A DNA stretch of 64,000 nucleotides from an uncultured Myxococcales bacterium. Lineage in GTDB: Bacteria > Myxococcota_A > UBA9042 > DTJE01. The notes under the pieces were generated by a model. It was not told where the DNA came from. It was given only the letters and a program-made list of their open reading frames with translations, and did no database searches. Positions 55,419-64,000 of the stretch are shown one piece after another; the stretch's first letter is position 1, and every line of letters starts with the position of its first letter. The translations under genes were made by a program, and so were the position numbers. The stretch spans positions 1 through 64,000 of the forward strand of contig CAINDP010000193.1 of the NCBI GenBank assembly GCA_903847405.1. The letters run 5' to 3'.

Positions 55419-56704
55419 TCCGCGTCCACCACCGTGGCCACGAGGGCCTCCACGGCGGCGACGTCATCTTCCTGGCAGTAGATCCGCAGCACCCGCTTGC
55501 GGCGGGCCTGACGGACGTACAGATCACTATACACTTCGACGGGCACGACGGTGCGTCGCGATCCCGCATGTGCAACCCGCACCAGCAGCGGCGGCCCGAT
55601 GCGCGACCGCCGGCCGCCCGGAAAGTCGCGGCTGAACTCGATGCCCGACTCGACCCACTCGCAACTGGCCGGGAGGTCGGCATCCAGGGACGCGCGCAGG
55701 CGCTCCAGGGTGTCCGCCTCCTCGTCCCACGCCTCGACGGCCAGGGGCAGGGGCCGGCCCTCCACGACGCGCCGGGCCGAAGGATCGCCGGATGCCCGCA
55801 GGTGCGCCAGGAACCACTCGTCGTCGCAGGCCGTGAACCCCTCCGGATCCGCCGGGACCGACAGTCCCCGTCCCTCGCCCTCCAGGAAGCGCGCCAGCAG
55901 GCGGTGGTACGACATCGTCCGCTGGTGCGCGTACACCATCAGGAACATGTGGTACCGCGACAGCAGGAAGTCCTCGAAGGCGAAGATCGCCGACGAGTCC
56001 AGGGCCAGGCACCACGCGCCGTCGACCGGATGGGCGCCCATGTGGGACAGCAGCCAGTCCTTTTCATAGTGGCCGTAGGACACGCCCGTGAAGTAGGAGT
56101 CGCGTTTCAGGTAGTCCATGCGGTCCACGTCGATCTCGCCCGCGATCAACTGGCGCATCAGGCCCAGCGCGCTGCGGTGGCCGAAGCGGAACACGTCCTC
56201 GCCGTCCTCGCCCAGGACCAGGGCGACGTCCTCGGCCCGCACGCCTTCGTCGGCGAAGGCCTCGCCCAGGACGTCGTGGAGGTCGCTGTTCAGCAGCAGC
56301 CAGCGCGTCATTTCCTCGTGGGTGGCGCGGCGCGCGGGATTGTCGGCCGCAGGAGGCGAGGGGAGGTCCCCCAGGCGCGGCAGCAGTCCCTCGCCCGTGT
56401 GGGACATCGGCCCATGGCCCAGGTCGTGCAGCAGGGCGGCCAGGCGCAAGGTCGCGCGGGCACGCCGCAGGTCGGCCGCCGGCACGCCCTCGAGGTCCGG
56501 CGCCACGGCGTCGAAGGCCTCGCCGGCCAGGTGCATCGAACCGACCGAATGGAGGTATCGCGTGTGGGTGGCGCCCGGGAAGGTGGCCTCGGAAAACCCC
56601 AGTTGGCGGACGCGCCGCAGGCGCTGGACCAGCGGGTGATCCAGGACGCGCTTCTCGGCCGGGCGGACGTTGAGGGGGCCGAAGATCGGGTCGCGGATTT
56701 CCAT
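55415..56704 (-). CDS. HD-domain phosphohydrolase (dGTPase-like)
   Basis: DPIFGPLNVRPAEKRVLDHPLVQRLRRVRQLGFSEATFPGATHTRYLHSVGSMHLA...LAALLHDLGHGPMSH. Confidence 0.88.
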   Translation of the reverse strand: MEIRDPIFGPLNVRPAEKRVLDHPLVQRLRRVRQLGFSEATFPGATHTRYLHSVGSMHLAGEAFDAVAPDLEGVPAADLRRARATLRLAALLHDLGHGPMSHTGEGLLPRLGDLPSPPAADNPARRATHEEMTRWLLLNSDLHDVLGEAFADEGVRAEDVALVLGEDGEDVFRFGHRSALGLMRQLIAGEIDVDRMDYLKRDSYFTGVSYGHYEKDWLLSHMGAHPVDGAWCLALDSSAIFAFEDFLLSRYHMFLMVYAHQRTMSYHRLLARFLEGEGRGLSVPADPEGFTACDDEWFLAHLRASGDPSARRVVEGRPLPLAVEAWDEEADTLERLRASLDADLPASCEWVESGIEFSRDFPGGRRSRIGPPLLVRVAHAGSRRTVVPVEVYSDLYVRQARRKRVLRIYCQEDDVAAVEALVATVVDAE

Positions 56705-56717
56705 CGGAGCGGAACCC

Positions 56718-58013
56718 CTACCTTCCGCCGCTGCGCGCATAGGTCACGCGGCCGCCGCGGATGGTCATCTCGGCGCGGCCCGCGAAGGTCGTGCCCAGGA
56801 ACGGGCTGCTCTTGCCACGGGACGCCAGCGACGCCGCGTCGACCCTCCAGGGGGAGGCGCGGTCCAGCAGGACCAGATCGGCCGGGGCGCCCACGGCCAC
56901 GGCGCCGCCGGTCAGGCCCAGCAGGCGGCGCGGGGCGACGGTCAGTGCGCGGATCGCGGTCACCAGGTCCAGTTCCTCGGCCCCGACCAGGCGGTTCAGG
57001 ATCGGCCAGACCAGTTCGATGGTCGAGGCGCCCGGAACGGCCAGGTCGAACTCCAGTTCCTTGTCCTCGATGGCCCGCGGCGCGTGGTCGGAGACGATGG
57101 TGTCGATGGTCCCGTCGGCCAGGCCCGCCAGCAGGGCCTTCCGGTCCTCCTCGCTGCGGCAGGGCGGCCAGACCTTGGCGGCCGGGCTCCAGTCCGCGAC
57201 GGAGTGCTCGGTCAGGGCCAGGTGGTGCGCGGTCACGGACGCGGTCACCAGGATGCCGCGCTTCTTGGCGTCCTTCACGATGCGCACGCCGGCGGCGCTG
57301 GTGATCTTCAGCAGGTGGGTCCGGGCGCCGGTCAGTTCGGCCAGCGCCACGTGGCGGGCCACCGCGGCCTCCTCGGCCGCGACGGGGGTCGCCTTCAGCC
57401 CGCGGATCGTCGCGATGTAGCCCTCGTGGGCCATCCCCGACGCCAGGGTGGGGTCCTCGCTGGTCAGCAGGATCGGCAGACGGAAGTTCGTGCCGTACTC
57501 CATGCACCGGCGCAGGAAGCCGGTCCGGGACACGTACTTGTCGCCCTCGCTGAGTGCCAGGACGCCCGCGTCGGCCATTTCGCCGATCTCGGCCATCGTT
57601 TCGCCGGCCAGGTTCTTCGACAGGGCGCCCAGGGGTCGCACGTCCACCTTGCCGCACCGGGCCGCCCGCTCCAGGACGAACCGGACCGTGTCCGCGCCGT
57701 CCACCGTCGGGCTGGTGTCGGGCCGGACGCAGACCGTGGTGTACCCGCCCGCGGCGGCCGCCGCCGACCCGGACGCCACGTCCTCCCGCTGCTCGTTGCC
57801 GGGCTCGCAGAAGTCCGCGTACAGGTCCACGAACGACGGCGCCAGCAGGTGGCCCCGGCCGTCGATCACCTCGACGCCCTCGGGTTCGTCCACCATGCCG
57901 GGGCCGGCGCGCTTCACCGTGGTGATGACGCCGTCTTCCCATTCCACGTATCCCCAGAAGCGCTTGCCCTTCTCGGGATCCAGGATTTCGCAATTGGCCA
58001 GTCGCGTGCGCAT
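56718..58013 (-). CDS. Dihydroorotase homologue, probably non-catalytic (PyrC'-type)
   Basis: DHOase fold (TSDHAP-like VSDHAPR, TAHHLALT) but metal-binding HxH region reads DLYADFCEPG; adjacent to pyrB; GTG alternative start at 58019. Confidence 0.82.
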   Translation of the reverse strand: MRTRLANCEILDPEKGKRFWGYVEWEDGVITTVKRAGPGMVDEPEGVEVIDGRGHLLAPSFVDLYADFCEPGNEQREDVASGSAAAAAGGYTTVCVRPDTSPTVDGADTVRFVLERAARCGKVDVRPLGALSKNLAGETMAEIGEMADAGVLALSEGDKYVSRTGFLRRCMEYGTNFRLPILLTSEDPTLASGMAHEGYIATIRGLKATPVAAEEAAVARHVALAELTGARTHLLKITSAAGVRIVKDAKKRGILVTASVTAHHLALTEHSVADWSPAAKVWPPCRSEEDRKALLAGLADGTIDTIVSDHAPRAIEDKELEFDLAVPGASTIELVWPILNRLVGAEELDLVTAIRALTVAPRRLLGLTGGAVAVGAPADLVLLDRASPWRVDAASLASRGKSSPFLGTTFAGRAEMTIRGGRVTYARSGGR

Positions 58014-58015
58014 GC

Positions 58016-58954
58016 TCACGCCCCCTCCAGCAGGTGCGCGCTCAGCAGGTACAGGACCGCCATGCGCACCGCAACACCGTTTTCCACCTGCTCCAGGATC
58101 ACCGACCGCCCGCCGTCCGCGACCTCGGGGGTGATTTCCACGCCGCGGTTCATGGGTCCCGGGTGCATCACGATGGCATCCGGTTTCGCCAGGCGCAGCT
58201 TGACGTCGTCCAGCCCGAAGAACCGCGCGTACTCGCGGTCCGAGGGGAACAGGTCCTTCCCCATCCGTTCCTTCTGGATGCGCAGCATCATGACCACGTC
58301 GGCGCCCTCGATGGCGGGCTCGATCCGATCGTGGACCGTCACGCTGGGGCCGAAGCGGTCCAGGAACGGCGGCAGCATGGTCCGGGGACCGGCCACGCGC
58401 ACCTTCGCGCCCATCGTGGTCAGGCCCCACAGGTTCGACAGGGCGACGCGGCTGTGGCGGATGTCGCCGACGATGGCGACCTCCAGGCCCTCCAGGCTGC
58501 CCTTCTTTTCCTGCATCGTGAACATGTCCAGCAGCGCCTGCGTCGGGTGCTCGTGCTGGCCGTCGCCGGCGTTCACGACCGCGGCGTCCACGTTCTTCGC
58601 AAGGAAGTGGGGCGCGCCGCTGAAGGCGTGCCGCAGGACGATGACGTCGGGCTTCATGGCCATGATGTTCTGGGTCGTGTCCAGCAGCGTTTCACCCTTG
58701 CTGAGCGCCGAGGTGGACGCCGTGAAGGCCAGGGTGTCCGCGGACAGCCGCTTGGCGGCGACCTCGAAGGACATCCGGGTCCGCGTGGACGGCTCGATGA
58801 ACATCAGGACCACAGTGATGCCGCGCAGGGTGGGCACCTTCTTGATGCGCCGCTGTCCCACGGCCTTGAACTCGCGCCCCAGGTCCAGGATCGTCTGGAT
58901 CTGTTCCCGGGACACGCCCTCCAGGCCCAGCAGGTGATTCATCCGGGTGGTCAT
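58016..58954 (-). CDS. pyrB: Aspartate carbamoyltransferase catalytic subunit
   Basis: IEPSTRTRMSFEVAAKRL, SALSKGETLLDT, GDGQHEHPTQALLDMFT, MHPGPMNRGVEI. Confidence 0.93.
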   Translation of the reverse strand: MTTRMNHLLGLEGVSREQIQTILDLGREFKAVGQRRIKKVPTLRGITVVLMFIEPSTRTRMSFEVAAKRLSADTLAFTASTSALSKGETLLDTTQNIMAMKPDVIVLRHAFSGAPHFLAKNVDAAVVNAGDGQHEHPTQALLDMFTMQEKKGSLEGLEVAIVGDIRHSRVALSNLWGLTTMGAKVRVAGPRTMLPPFLDRFGPSVTVHDRIEPAIEGADVVMMLRIQKERMGKDLFPSDREYARFFGLDDVKLRLAKPDAIVMHPGPMNRGVEITPEVADGGRSVILEQVENGVAVRMAVLYLLSAHLLEGA

Positions 58955-59511
58955 CGGGACTCCCTCTCGTAGATCACCACGCGTTCCGTGGCGCATCCCA
59001 TCTCGGTCAGTTCGACCTGCACGGTCTCGCTGGCGACGGTGCCGATCGTCGCGCCGGTCACGTCGGCCTGGATCGGGTACTCCCGAAGGCCCCGGTCCAC
59101 CAGGACGGCCAGGCGGATCAGCCGGGGCCGACCGAAGTCCACCAGGGCGTCCAGGGCGGCCCGGATGGTCCGTCCCGTGTACAGGACGTCGTCCACCAGG
59201 ATGACATCCAACCCGCTGGTCTCGAACGGCACGTCCGTGTGGCGGACCACGGGCTGCTGCAGCCCCAGGAACGTGTCGTCGCGATAGAGGGTGATGTCCA
59301 GGACGCCCAGGGGCGGCGTCGGCAGGCCCCGGGCCCCGAAGCGTTCCTGCAGGCGGCGCGCCAGGTGGGCGCCGCCCGTCTGGATGCCGACCAGGCACGA
59401 CTTGCCGCCCGCGACCAGCGGCACCAGCGCCTCGACCATGCGGTCCAGGGCCGCGTCCAGCGTGGCTGCGTCCATGATGATCTGTTTTTCGACGAGTGTC
59501 TTACCGGGCAT
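58951..59511 (-). CDS. pyrR: Bifunctional pyr operon regulator/uracil phosphoribosyltransferase
   Basis: LVGIQTGGAHLARRL, LDVILVDDVLYTGRTIRAALDAL. Confidence 0.9.
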   Translation of the reverse strand: MPGKTLVEKQIIMDAATLDAALDRMVEALVPLVAGGKSCLVGIQTGGAHLARRLQERFGARGLPTPPLGVLDITLYRDDTFLGLQQPVVRHTDVPFETSGLDVILVDDVLYTGRTIRAALDALVDFGRPRLIRLAVLVDRGLREYPIQADVTGATIGTVASETVQVELTEMGCATERVVIYERESR

Positions 59512-59575
59512 GCTACCCCCGTTGGCGGTCGCCGGCCGGAGTCTAGACGGGATAAGTCGCCTTTGCAACGGCGGG

Positions 59576-61537
59576 CTACTTCAGCAGTGCGGCGGCCTTT
59601 TCTTCCAGCGCGTGGCCCTTCGGGACGATGTCCAGGATCGTGCGGGCCTTCAGCCGGGCCTCGTCCTTGCGCCCCGCCTTCCCGTCGGCCTGGGCGGCGT
59701 CGTAGATCTTCTGGGCCATGACCAGGCACTTGTCCAGGATGGTCCGGGCCATGTCGTCTTCGGGACGGAAGGTCAGTGCCTTCGTCGCGCTCTGGGCCGC
59801 CAGGCCGTAGTCGGCGTTCTGGATGGCGGCGGCGGCGCGGCTGCGGAACGTGTCCCCCAGCAGCATCCGGAGTTCGGGGGCGTAGTGCCCGTTGATGTCG
59901 GAATCCAGCCGCAGGGACGCCGAAAGGGCCGCTTCGGCGCGGTCCAGGCGCTTGCCGGCCAGGGCGGCCTTCCCCTCGCTGTAGGCCACGGCGAACCGGT
60001 CGATGCGGTCCGCCAGCGTCTGCGCGCGGGCCGGGTCGTCGCCCCGGCTCCGGGTCCCGCGCAGGGTCGCCGATGCCTGCTGGAACAAGCCCTTGTCGTA
60101 CGCCGACAGCGCCTGGGCCAGATCCGCCTTGCCGTTGCGGGCCGGGGCAGGAGGGGGCGCGGCGACGACGGCCGGGGCGACGGCGACCGGGGCTGCGGCC
60201 GGAGCGACCGCGGAGGTGGCCGCGGTCGGTCGGGGGGCCGGCGGTTCCACCGCGACCCCGGCTGCGTACAGTTCGTCCCGCATCGCCAGCACGCGCGGAT
60301 CCTCGGGGTGGTTGGCGATCAGCGCCACGAAGTCCTGGCGGGCCTCGCTCTTCCGGCCTTCCCGCACCTTGGCCCGGATTGCGTCGATTTCGTCGCCGAT
60401 GTGCCGGGTGTCCAGGCCGGCCAGCTCCTGCCGTGCCTCGGCGAAATAGACGCTGGTATCCGGAATGCGCGACAGCATGCCGCGAGCGCCGTCGGGGGTC
60501 CCCTTCTGCACCAGGTCCCGCGCCGCGGCCAGCAGCGACGCCGCGCGCTTTTCGTCCCGCGCCCGGGCGCCGGCCTCGTCGATGCCCGGGAGGTCCGGGA
60601 CCTGCTCCTTCGCGGCCGCCAGAAGGGTGAGGGCCGGGTCCCACTGGCGATCCTGGATGGCTCGGGTCGCGCGGGCCATCAGCGCCGCGCCGTCCTCCCG
60701 GGCTGGCGTGGCTTCCGGCGCCGCCGTCGGGGCGGGGGCCTCCTCGCCCAGCGGCAGGATCCGGATCCCGAAGCCGAACTGGGCGACCGCCAGCGACAGG
60801 ACGATCGCGATTGCCACGACGCCCGCGACGAGCCCCGCCCGGAATCGCCTCGGCGGCGCGGAGGGAACGTCCACGACCTCGATTCGCGGCGCCTGCCGGG
60901 GATGGATGGTCTTCGGGGCGGGCGCCTTCGGTGTCGTCGGCGTCGGAGCGGCCTCGGGGACCATTTCCACGGCCCGGGTCCGGTCCTCGTCGTCCTCGAC
61001 CGCCGGGGCCTCCCCGCCGACGAACTCCAGCACGCTCTGGCCCGCCTCGATGCGCATGCCCGTCTGCAGGACGATGGTCGGCACGCGCTGCCCGTCCACC
61101 TTCGTCCCGTTGCCGCTGCCGAGGTCCGACATCTTCCAGCCGTCGCCCTGGGGCTCGACCTGGAAATGCCTGCGGGAAACGGTCGCGTCGTTCAGCACGA
61201 TGCCGCAGTCCAGCGAGCGCCCGACGACCTGGACGCCGCCCGCGAGGGCGAAGGACTTCCCGCGGTCGTTTCCTTCGACGACCAGCAGGGAAGCCGTCGC
61301 AATCCCCGGCGATGTGGCTTCGGCGAAGGGGGAATCGATCAGGACCGTGCCCTCCGGTTCGTCCGTGGACGGCTGCTCGGCGACGACGGGCGCCCCCAGT
61401 CGGGTGGCCTCCTGCTGCCCGTCGAGGGCCACGGAACGGACCGTCGGTGTGGCTGTCTCGGCGTGATGCGCTCCGCCATCGACGCGGGTCCGGTCGTCGA
61501 AATCCACCAGATCGTCGGAATCGCCCGTTCCTGGCAT
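59576..61537 (-). CDS. FHA-domain protein with TM segment and C-terminal TPR-like region
   Basis: QVVGRSLDCGIVLNDATVSRRHFQVEPQGDGWKMSDLGSGNGTKVDG. Confidence 0.8.
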   Translation of the reverse strand: MPGTGDSDDLVDFDDRTRVDGGAHHAETATPTVRSVALDGQQEATRLGAPVVAEQPSTDEPEGTVLIDSPFAEATSPGIATASLLVVEGNDRGKSFALAGGVQVVGRSLDCGIVLNDATVSRRHFQVEPQGDGWKMSDLGSGNGTKVDGQRVPTIVLQTGMRIEAGQSVLEFVGGEAPAVEDDEDRTRAVEMVPEAAPTPTTPKAPAPKTIHPRQAPRIEVVDVPSAPPRRFRAGLVAGVVAIAIVLSLAVAQFGFGIRILPLGEEAPAPTAAPEATPAREDGAALMARATRAIQDRQWDPALTLLAAAKEQVPDLPGIDEAGARARDEKRAASLLAAARDLVQKGTPDGARGMLSRIPDTSVYFAEARQELAGLDTRHIGDEIDAIRAKVREGRKSEARQDFVALIANHPEDPRVLAMRDELYAAGVAVEPPAPRPTAATSAVAPAAAPVAVAPAVVAAPPPAPARNGKADLAQALSAYDKGLFQQASATLRGTRSRGDDPARAQTLADRIDRFAVAYSEGKAALAGKRLDRAEAALSASLRLDSDINGHYAPELRMLLGDTFRSRAAAAIQNADYGLAAQSATKALTFRPEDDMARTILDKCLVMAQKIYDAAQADGKAGRKDEARLKARTILDIVPKGHALEEKAAALLK

Positions 61538-61617
61538 GTCGCGGTTTCTCCGGTCGTTGCGAGGGACATTCTACGACGGGGGCGTTGCGAAGGGGAAAGG
61601 AAGGCCGCGGGGGGAAC

Positions 61618-62184
61618 TCAGAATTCTTCGACGGCCTGCAGTTCGCGCATCACGTCGTCCAGCGAAGATTCGATCGCCTTGACGATGACCGGATGCCCCG
61701 GTTCCTCCACGCGGACCTCGGTGGCGGAAATCGCGGCGATCTTGCCGCTGCGGTTGCCAATCTTCGACCCGACCTGGACGATGAACGACTTCCCCTGGGG
61801 ATCGATCAGCATCGCCTTGGCCTGGGCCGTGCCGCTCATGATCAGGACCAGGTGGTACGAGTCCGTGTCGTAGTACTCCAGGGGCGTCCGGGGCTCCTCC
61901 TGGGTGGACTCGGGCTCGGTCTCGATCTCGACGATCGGCGCGAAGACGGCCAGGTTCGCCTTGAAGACGTTGATGTCGGCATCGGACGGGCGCTTCAGGA
62001 ACTCCTTGAAATACGGCTTGAGGATCGCGTACTTCGGGTTGCCCTGCGCCGCGGGTGCAGGCGGCGGCGCAATCGGCGGCGCCTGGCCTTCCAGGGCGTT
62101 CTTGTCCGTCGAATAGATGTCCTTCGGGGTTCCGCAGGACGCGGCCAGGACCAGGAACGACGCCAGCAGGAAGACGCGCATCAC
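61618..62184 (-). CDS. pilP: Type IV pilus lipoprotein PilP
   Basis: Lipoprotein; DSYHLVLIMSGTAQAKAMLIDPQGKSFIVQVGSKIGNRSGKI. Confidence 0.8.
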   Translation of the reverse strand: MMRVFLLASFLVLAASCGTPKDIYSTDKNALEGQAPPIAPPPAPAAQGNPKYAILKPYFKEFLKRPSDADINVFKANLAVFAPIVEIETEPESTQEEPRTPLEYYDTDSYHLVLIMSGTAQAKAMLIDPQGKSFIVQVGSKIGNRSGKIAAISATEVRVEEPGHPVIVKAIESSLDDVMRELQAVEEF

Positions 62185-62918
62185 TTCGGCCCTCCCGGCG
62201 CACGAGGCGCGGCTCCGACGGCTGCCGGTGCGTTGCCCGTGTAGACATATGCCATCGCCGTCATCTCGACCCGAAGCAGCGACTTCTTGGACAGTTCCTC
62301 GAACTGGAGGACGGTCCGTGCGTACCGTTCGTTCGGCGTCAGGCCGCGGGCGCGCTCGCGCTCCTGCAGCAGGCGCAGCATGCCCACGTCACCGGCCGTC
62401 GCGATGTAGGAATCCGCGGGCAGGCGGCTGATGGCCATGTTCTTGGCGTTGACGAGGCGCTTGCTGGGCTGCGCCAGGGTCTGCAGGAAGGACACCAGCT
62501 GGGAGTAGGAGCCGATCAGTTCGAGGCTGAAGGGGAGGCCGCGATAGCTGTTGCCTTCTTCCTTGGCCTTCATGGGCTCGAAGCGGGAAACGACCAGCCC
62601 GGAGGAATCGGCGTCGGCCTTGATCGAGGAGATCAGGTCCGGCAGTTCTTCCTCGCGCGGCAGCATCTTGCTGTACTCGACCCGCTTGCGGATGGCGTCC
62701 GCACGTTCCTGCTCCAGGCGCTGCTTGAACTCGGCCGAGTCGTAGCCCTTCAACTGGGAGTACTCGGACATCAAGGCCTTGTACTTCTTGGCCTGGGACG
62801 AGATGCCGTCGCTGACCGGGGAGATGAGCAGGTAGTAGGTCGCGCCGCCCAGGACCGCCAGGCAGGCCCCGACCAGGAGCACTCGCTGGGGCAGGGGAAG
62901 CTCGAGGAACTTATCCAT
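62181..62918 (-). CDS. pilO: Type IV pilus inner-membrane protein PilO
   Basis: PQRVLLVGACLAVLGGATYYLLISP; position. Confidence 0.85.
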   Translation of the reverse strand: MDKFLELPLPQRVLLVGACLAVLGGATYYLLISPVSDGISSQAKKYKALMSEYSQLKGYDSAEFKQRLEQERADAIRKRVEYSKMLPREEELPDLISSIKADADSSGLVVSRFEPMKAKEEGNSYRGLPFSLELIGSYSQLVSFLQTLAQPSKRLVNAKNMAISRLPADSYIATAGDVGMLRLLQERERARGLTPNERYARTVLQFEELSKKSLLRVEMTAMAYVYTGNAPAAVGAAPRAPGGPK

Positions 62919-62921
62919 CGG

Positions 62922-63734
62922 TCACCTCGCCGAGGTCCGCGCGTCGGGGGACGCGGCAGCCAGCGGCCTTGACGCCGGGGCATCGATCATCGCGCCGGGC
63001 TTGCCGGAGACAGGGGCCCCGGGGCCTCCCGGACCGCCCGGGCCGGAGGGTGCCGGCGGCGGGGTGGCGGGCGCAGCGTCGGCCGGCTTCTGGTCAGGTT
63101 CGATGGCCGCGCGATACGACACGATCGCCTTGGCCGTGAAGTCCACGTAACGGATCCCCAGATCCGGATGAACCTTGCGGGTCTGCAGGCCGGGCTCGAC
63201 GCCCGAGAAGAAATCGGTCGACTCGATGCGGCGGTAGAACTCGGCGACGTCCTCGTGGTCCAGCGCCTGGCCGTCGAACGTCACGCCGCGGTCGGTCTGG
63301 CGGATGGTGTTCAACCACACGCGCCGGGCGTCCCACTTCGGGTTCCAGCCCGCCAGTTCCTGTGCCCGGGCCTCGTCCCGACCGGCGGGCGAGTCGTCCA
63401 GCGCCGTCAGGGAATAGGACAGGTACTGGAGCATCATGGGCGGACCGATCTGGTCGGCGCGCAGGGTCTCGAACACCTGGCTCTGGCGGTCGAGGTCGGC
63501 CTTTTCGGCCTGCCAGGTTTCCCAGGACTGCTTGACGCGCTTGAGGTCGTCGATCTTGGCCGAGGCTTCCTTGGTGCGCTTGGTGGCCTCGGCCAGATCT
63601 GCGGACAGCTTCTGGTGCCACAGGAACAGGAAGGCCGCTTCGACGATCAGCAGGGCCGCGAAGACGACCAGCTGCTTGCGCGACGCGGTCGGCTTCGGCT
63701 TGGCCTTGAGGCCGAGTAGGTTTATCCGAATCAT
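62922..63734 (-). CDS. pilN: Type IV pilus protein PilN
   Basis: MIRINLLGLKAKPKPTASRKQLVVFAALLIVEAAFLFLW. Confidence 0.87.
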   Translation of the reverse strand: MIRINLLGLKAKPKPTASRKQLVVFAALLIVEAAFLFLWHQKLSADLAEATKRTKEASAKIDDLKRVKQSWETWQAEKADLDRQSQVFETLRADQIGPPMMLQYLSYSLTALDDSPAGRDEARAQELAGWNPKWDARRVWLNTIRQTDRGVTFDGQALDHEDVAEFYRRIESTDFFSGVEPGLQTRKVHPDLGIRYVDFTAKAIVSYRAAIEPDQKPADAAPATPPPAPSGPGGPGGPGAPVSGKPGAMIDAPASRPLAAASPDARTSAR

Positions 63735-64000
63735 GCGCCATCCCCCGGTCGGCGGAGCCCGAGGCCGACGGCGACGCCAGCCACAGGAGCCGCCCGCTGA
63801 AGGAGGTCGATGTCGAATTTCCGCGCATCGACCGAGATGTTCCGGAACGGGTTGACCAGTTCGACGGGAACCTCCATCCGGCGCTCCAGGGCGCGGATGA
63901 GGGCGGGCAACTGGGCCGAGCCGCCGGTCAGGAAGATGCGCTGGATGTCGGCCTTGACCGAGGTCGCCACGAAGAAGTCCAGCGACCGCTGGACCTCGGT
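63731..64000 (-). CDS. pilM: Type IV pilus protein PilM, C-terminal part (runs off window)
   Basis: IQRIFLTGGSAQLPALIRALERRMEVPVELVNPFRNISVD. Confidence 0.85.
   Translation of the reverse strand, partial: TEVQRSLDFFVATSVKADIQRIFLTGGSAQLPALIRALERRMEVPVELVNPFRNISVDARKFDIDLLQRAAPVAGVAVGLGLRRPGDGA

Overview
High-GC (Myxococcota/deltaproteobacterium-like) chromosomal segment containing one complete-looking Mu-like transposable prophage. The prophage ends can be read directly. The element runs 10386..45964 (35,579 bp), begins 5'-TGTAGTTCCACAGCGAGAATGGGA and ends with the inverted counterpart TCCCATTCTCAGTGGTGAATCACA. It is flanked by a 5-bp target duplication ACGGG (10381-10385 and 45965-45969). 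Transposase-site-like repeats are arranged as two adjacent sites at one end and three spaced sites at the other, as in Mu attR and attL. The insertion lies exactly at the stop codon of a host amidohydrolase-type lipoprotein gene: CCG-TAG became CCG-TTG-TGA, adding one Leu. Inside the prophage: repressor and Ner-like switch, MuA, MuB, a cluster of small Cys-rich ORFs, Gam, GemA, a lysis region, and terminase, portal, head, sheath, tube, tape-measure, baseplate and fibre genes. The most striking cargo is a caspase/metacaspase-like protease (SGHG / DSCYSG dyad) translationally coupled into the lysis-late operon, next to two secreted or membrane proteins of unknown function. Lysogeny-side cargo is a small lipoprotein and a thymidylate-kinase-like protein with an altered Walker A Lys. 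Other signals: a 14-bp motif shared only between the positions equivalent to Mu Plys and PI, a GATCCGACCTT operator-like cluster before MuA, a gemA gene nested in a longer ORF, and a probable frameshifted tail chaperone. Host flanks: GH84 glycosidase, lipoate ligase, nadA, kamA, mazG, murJ; then phospholipase C-like, radical SAM, paired lipoproteins, TPR/zincin, HD hydrolase, a pyrR-pyrB-(non-catalytic) pyrC operon, an FHA protein and pilMNOP. All calls are from reading the sequence; no database searches were run.
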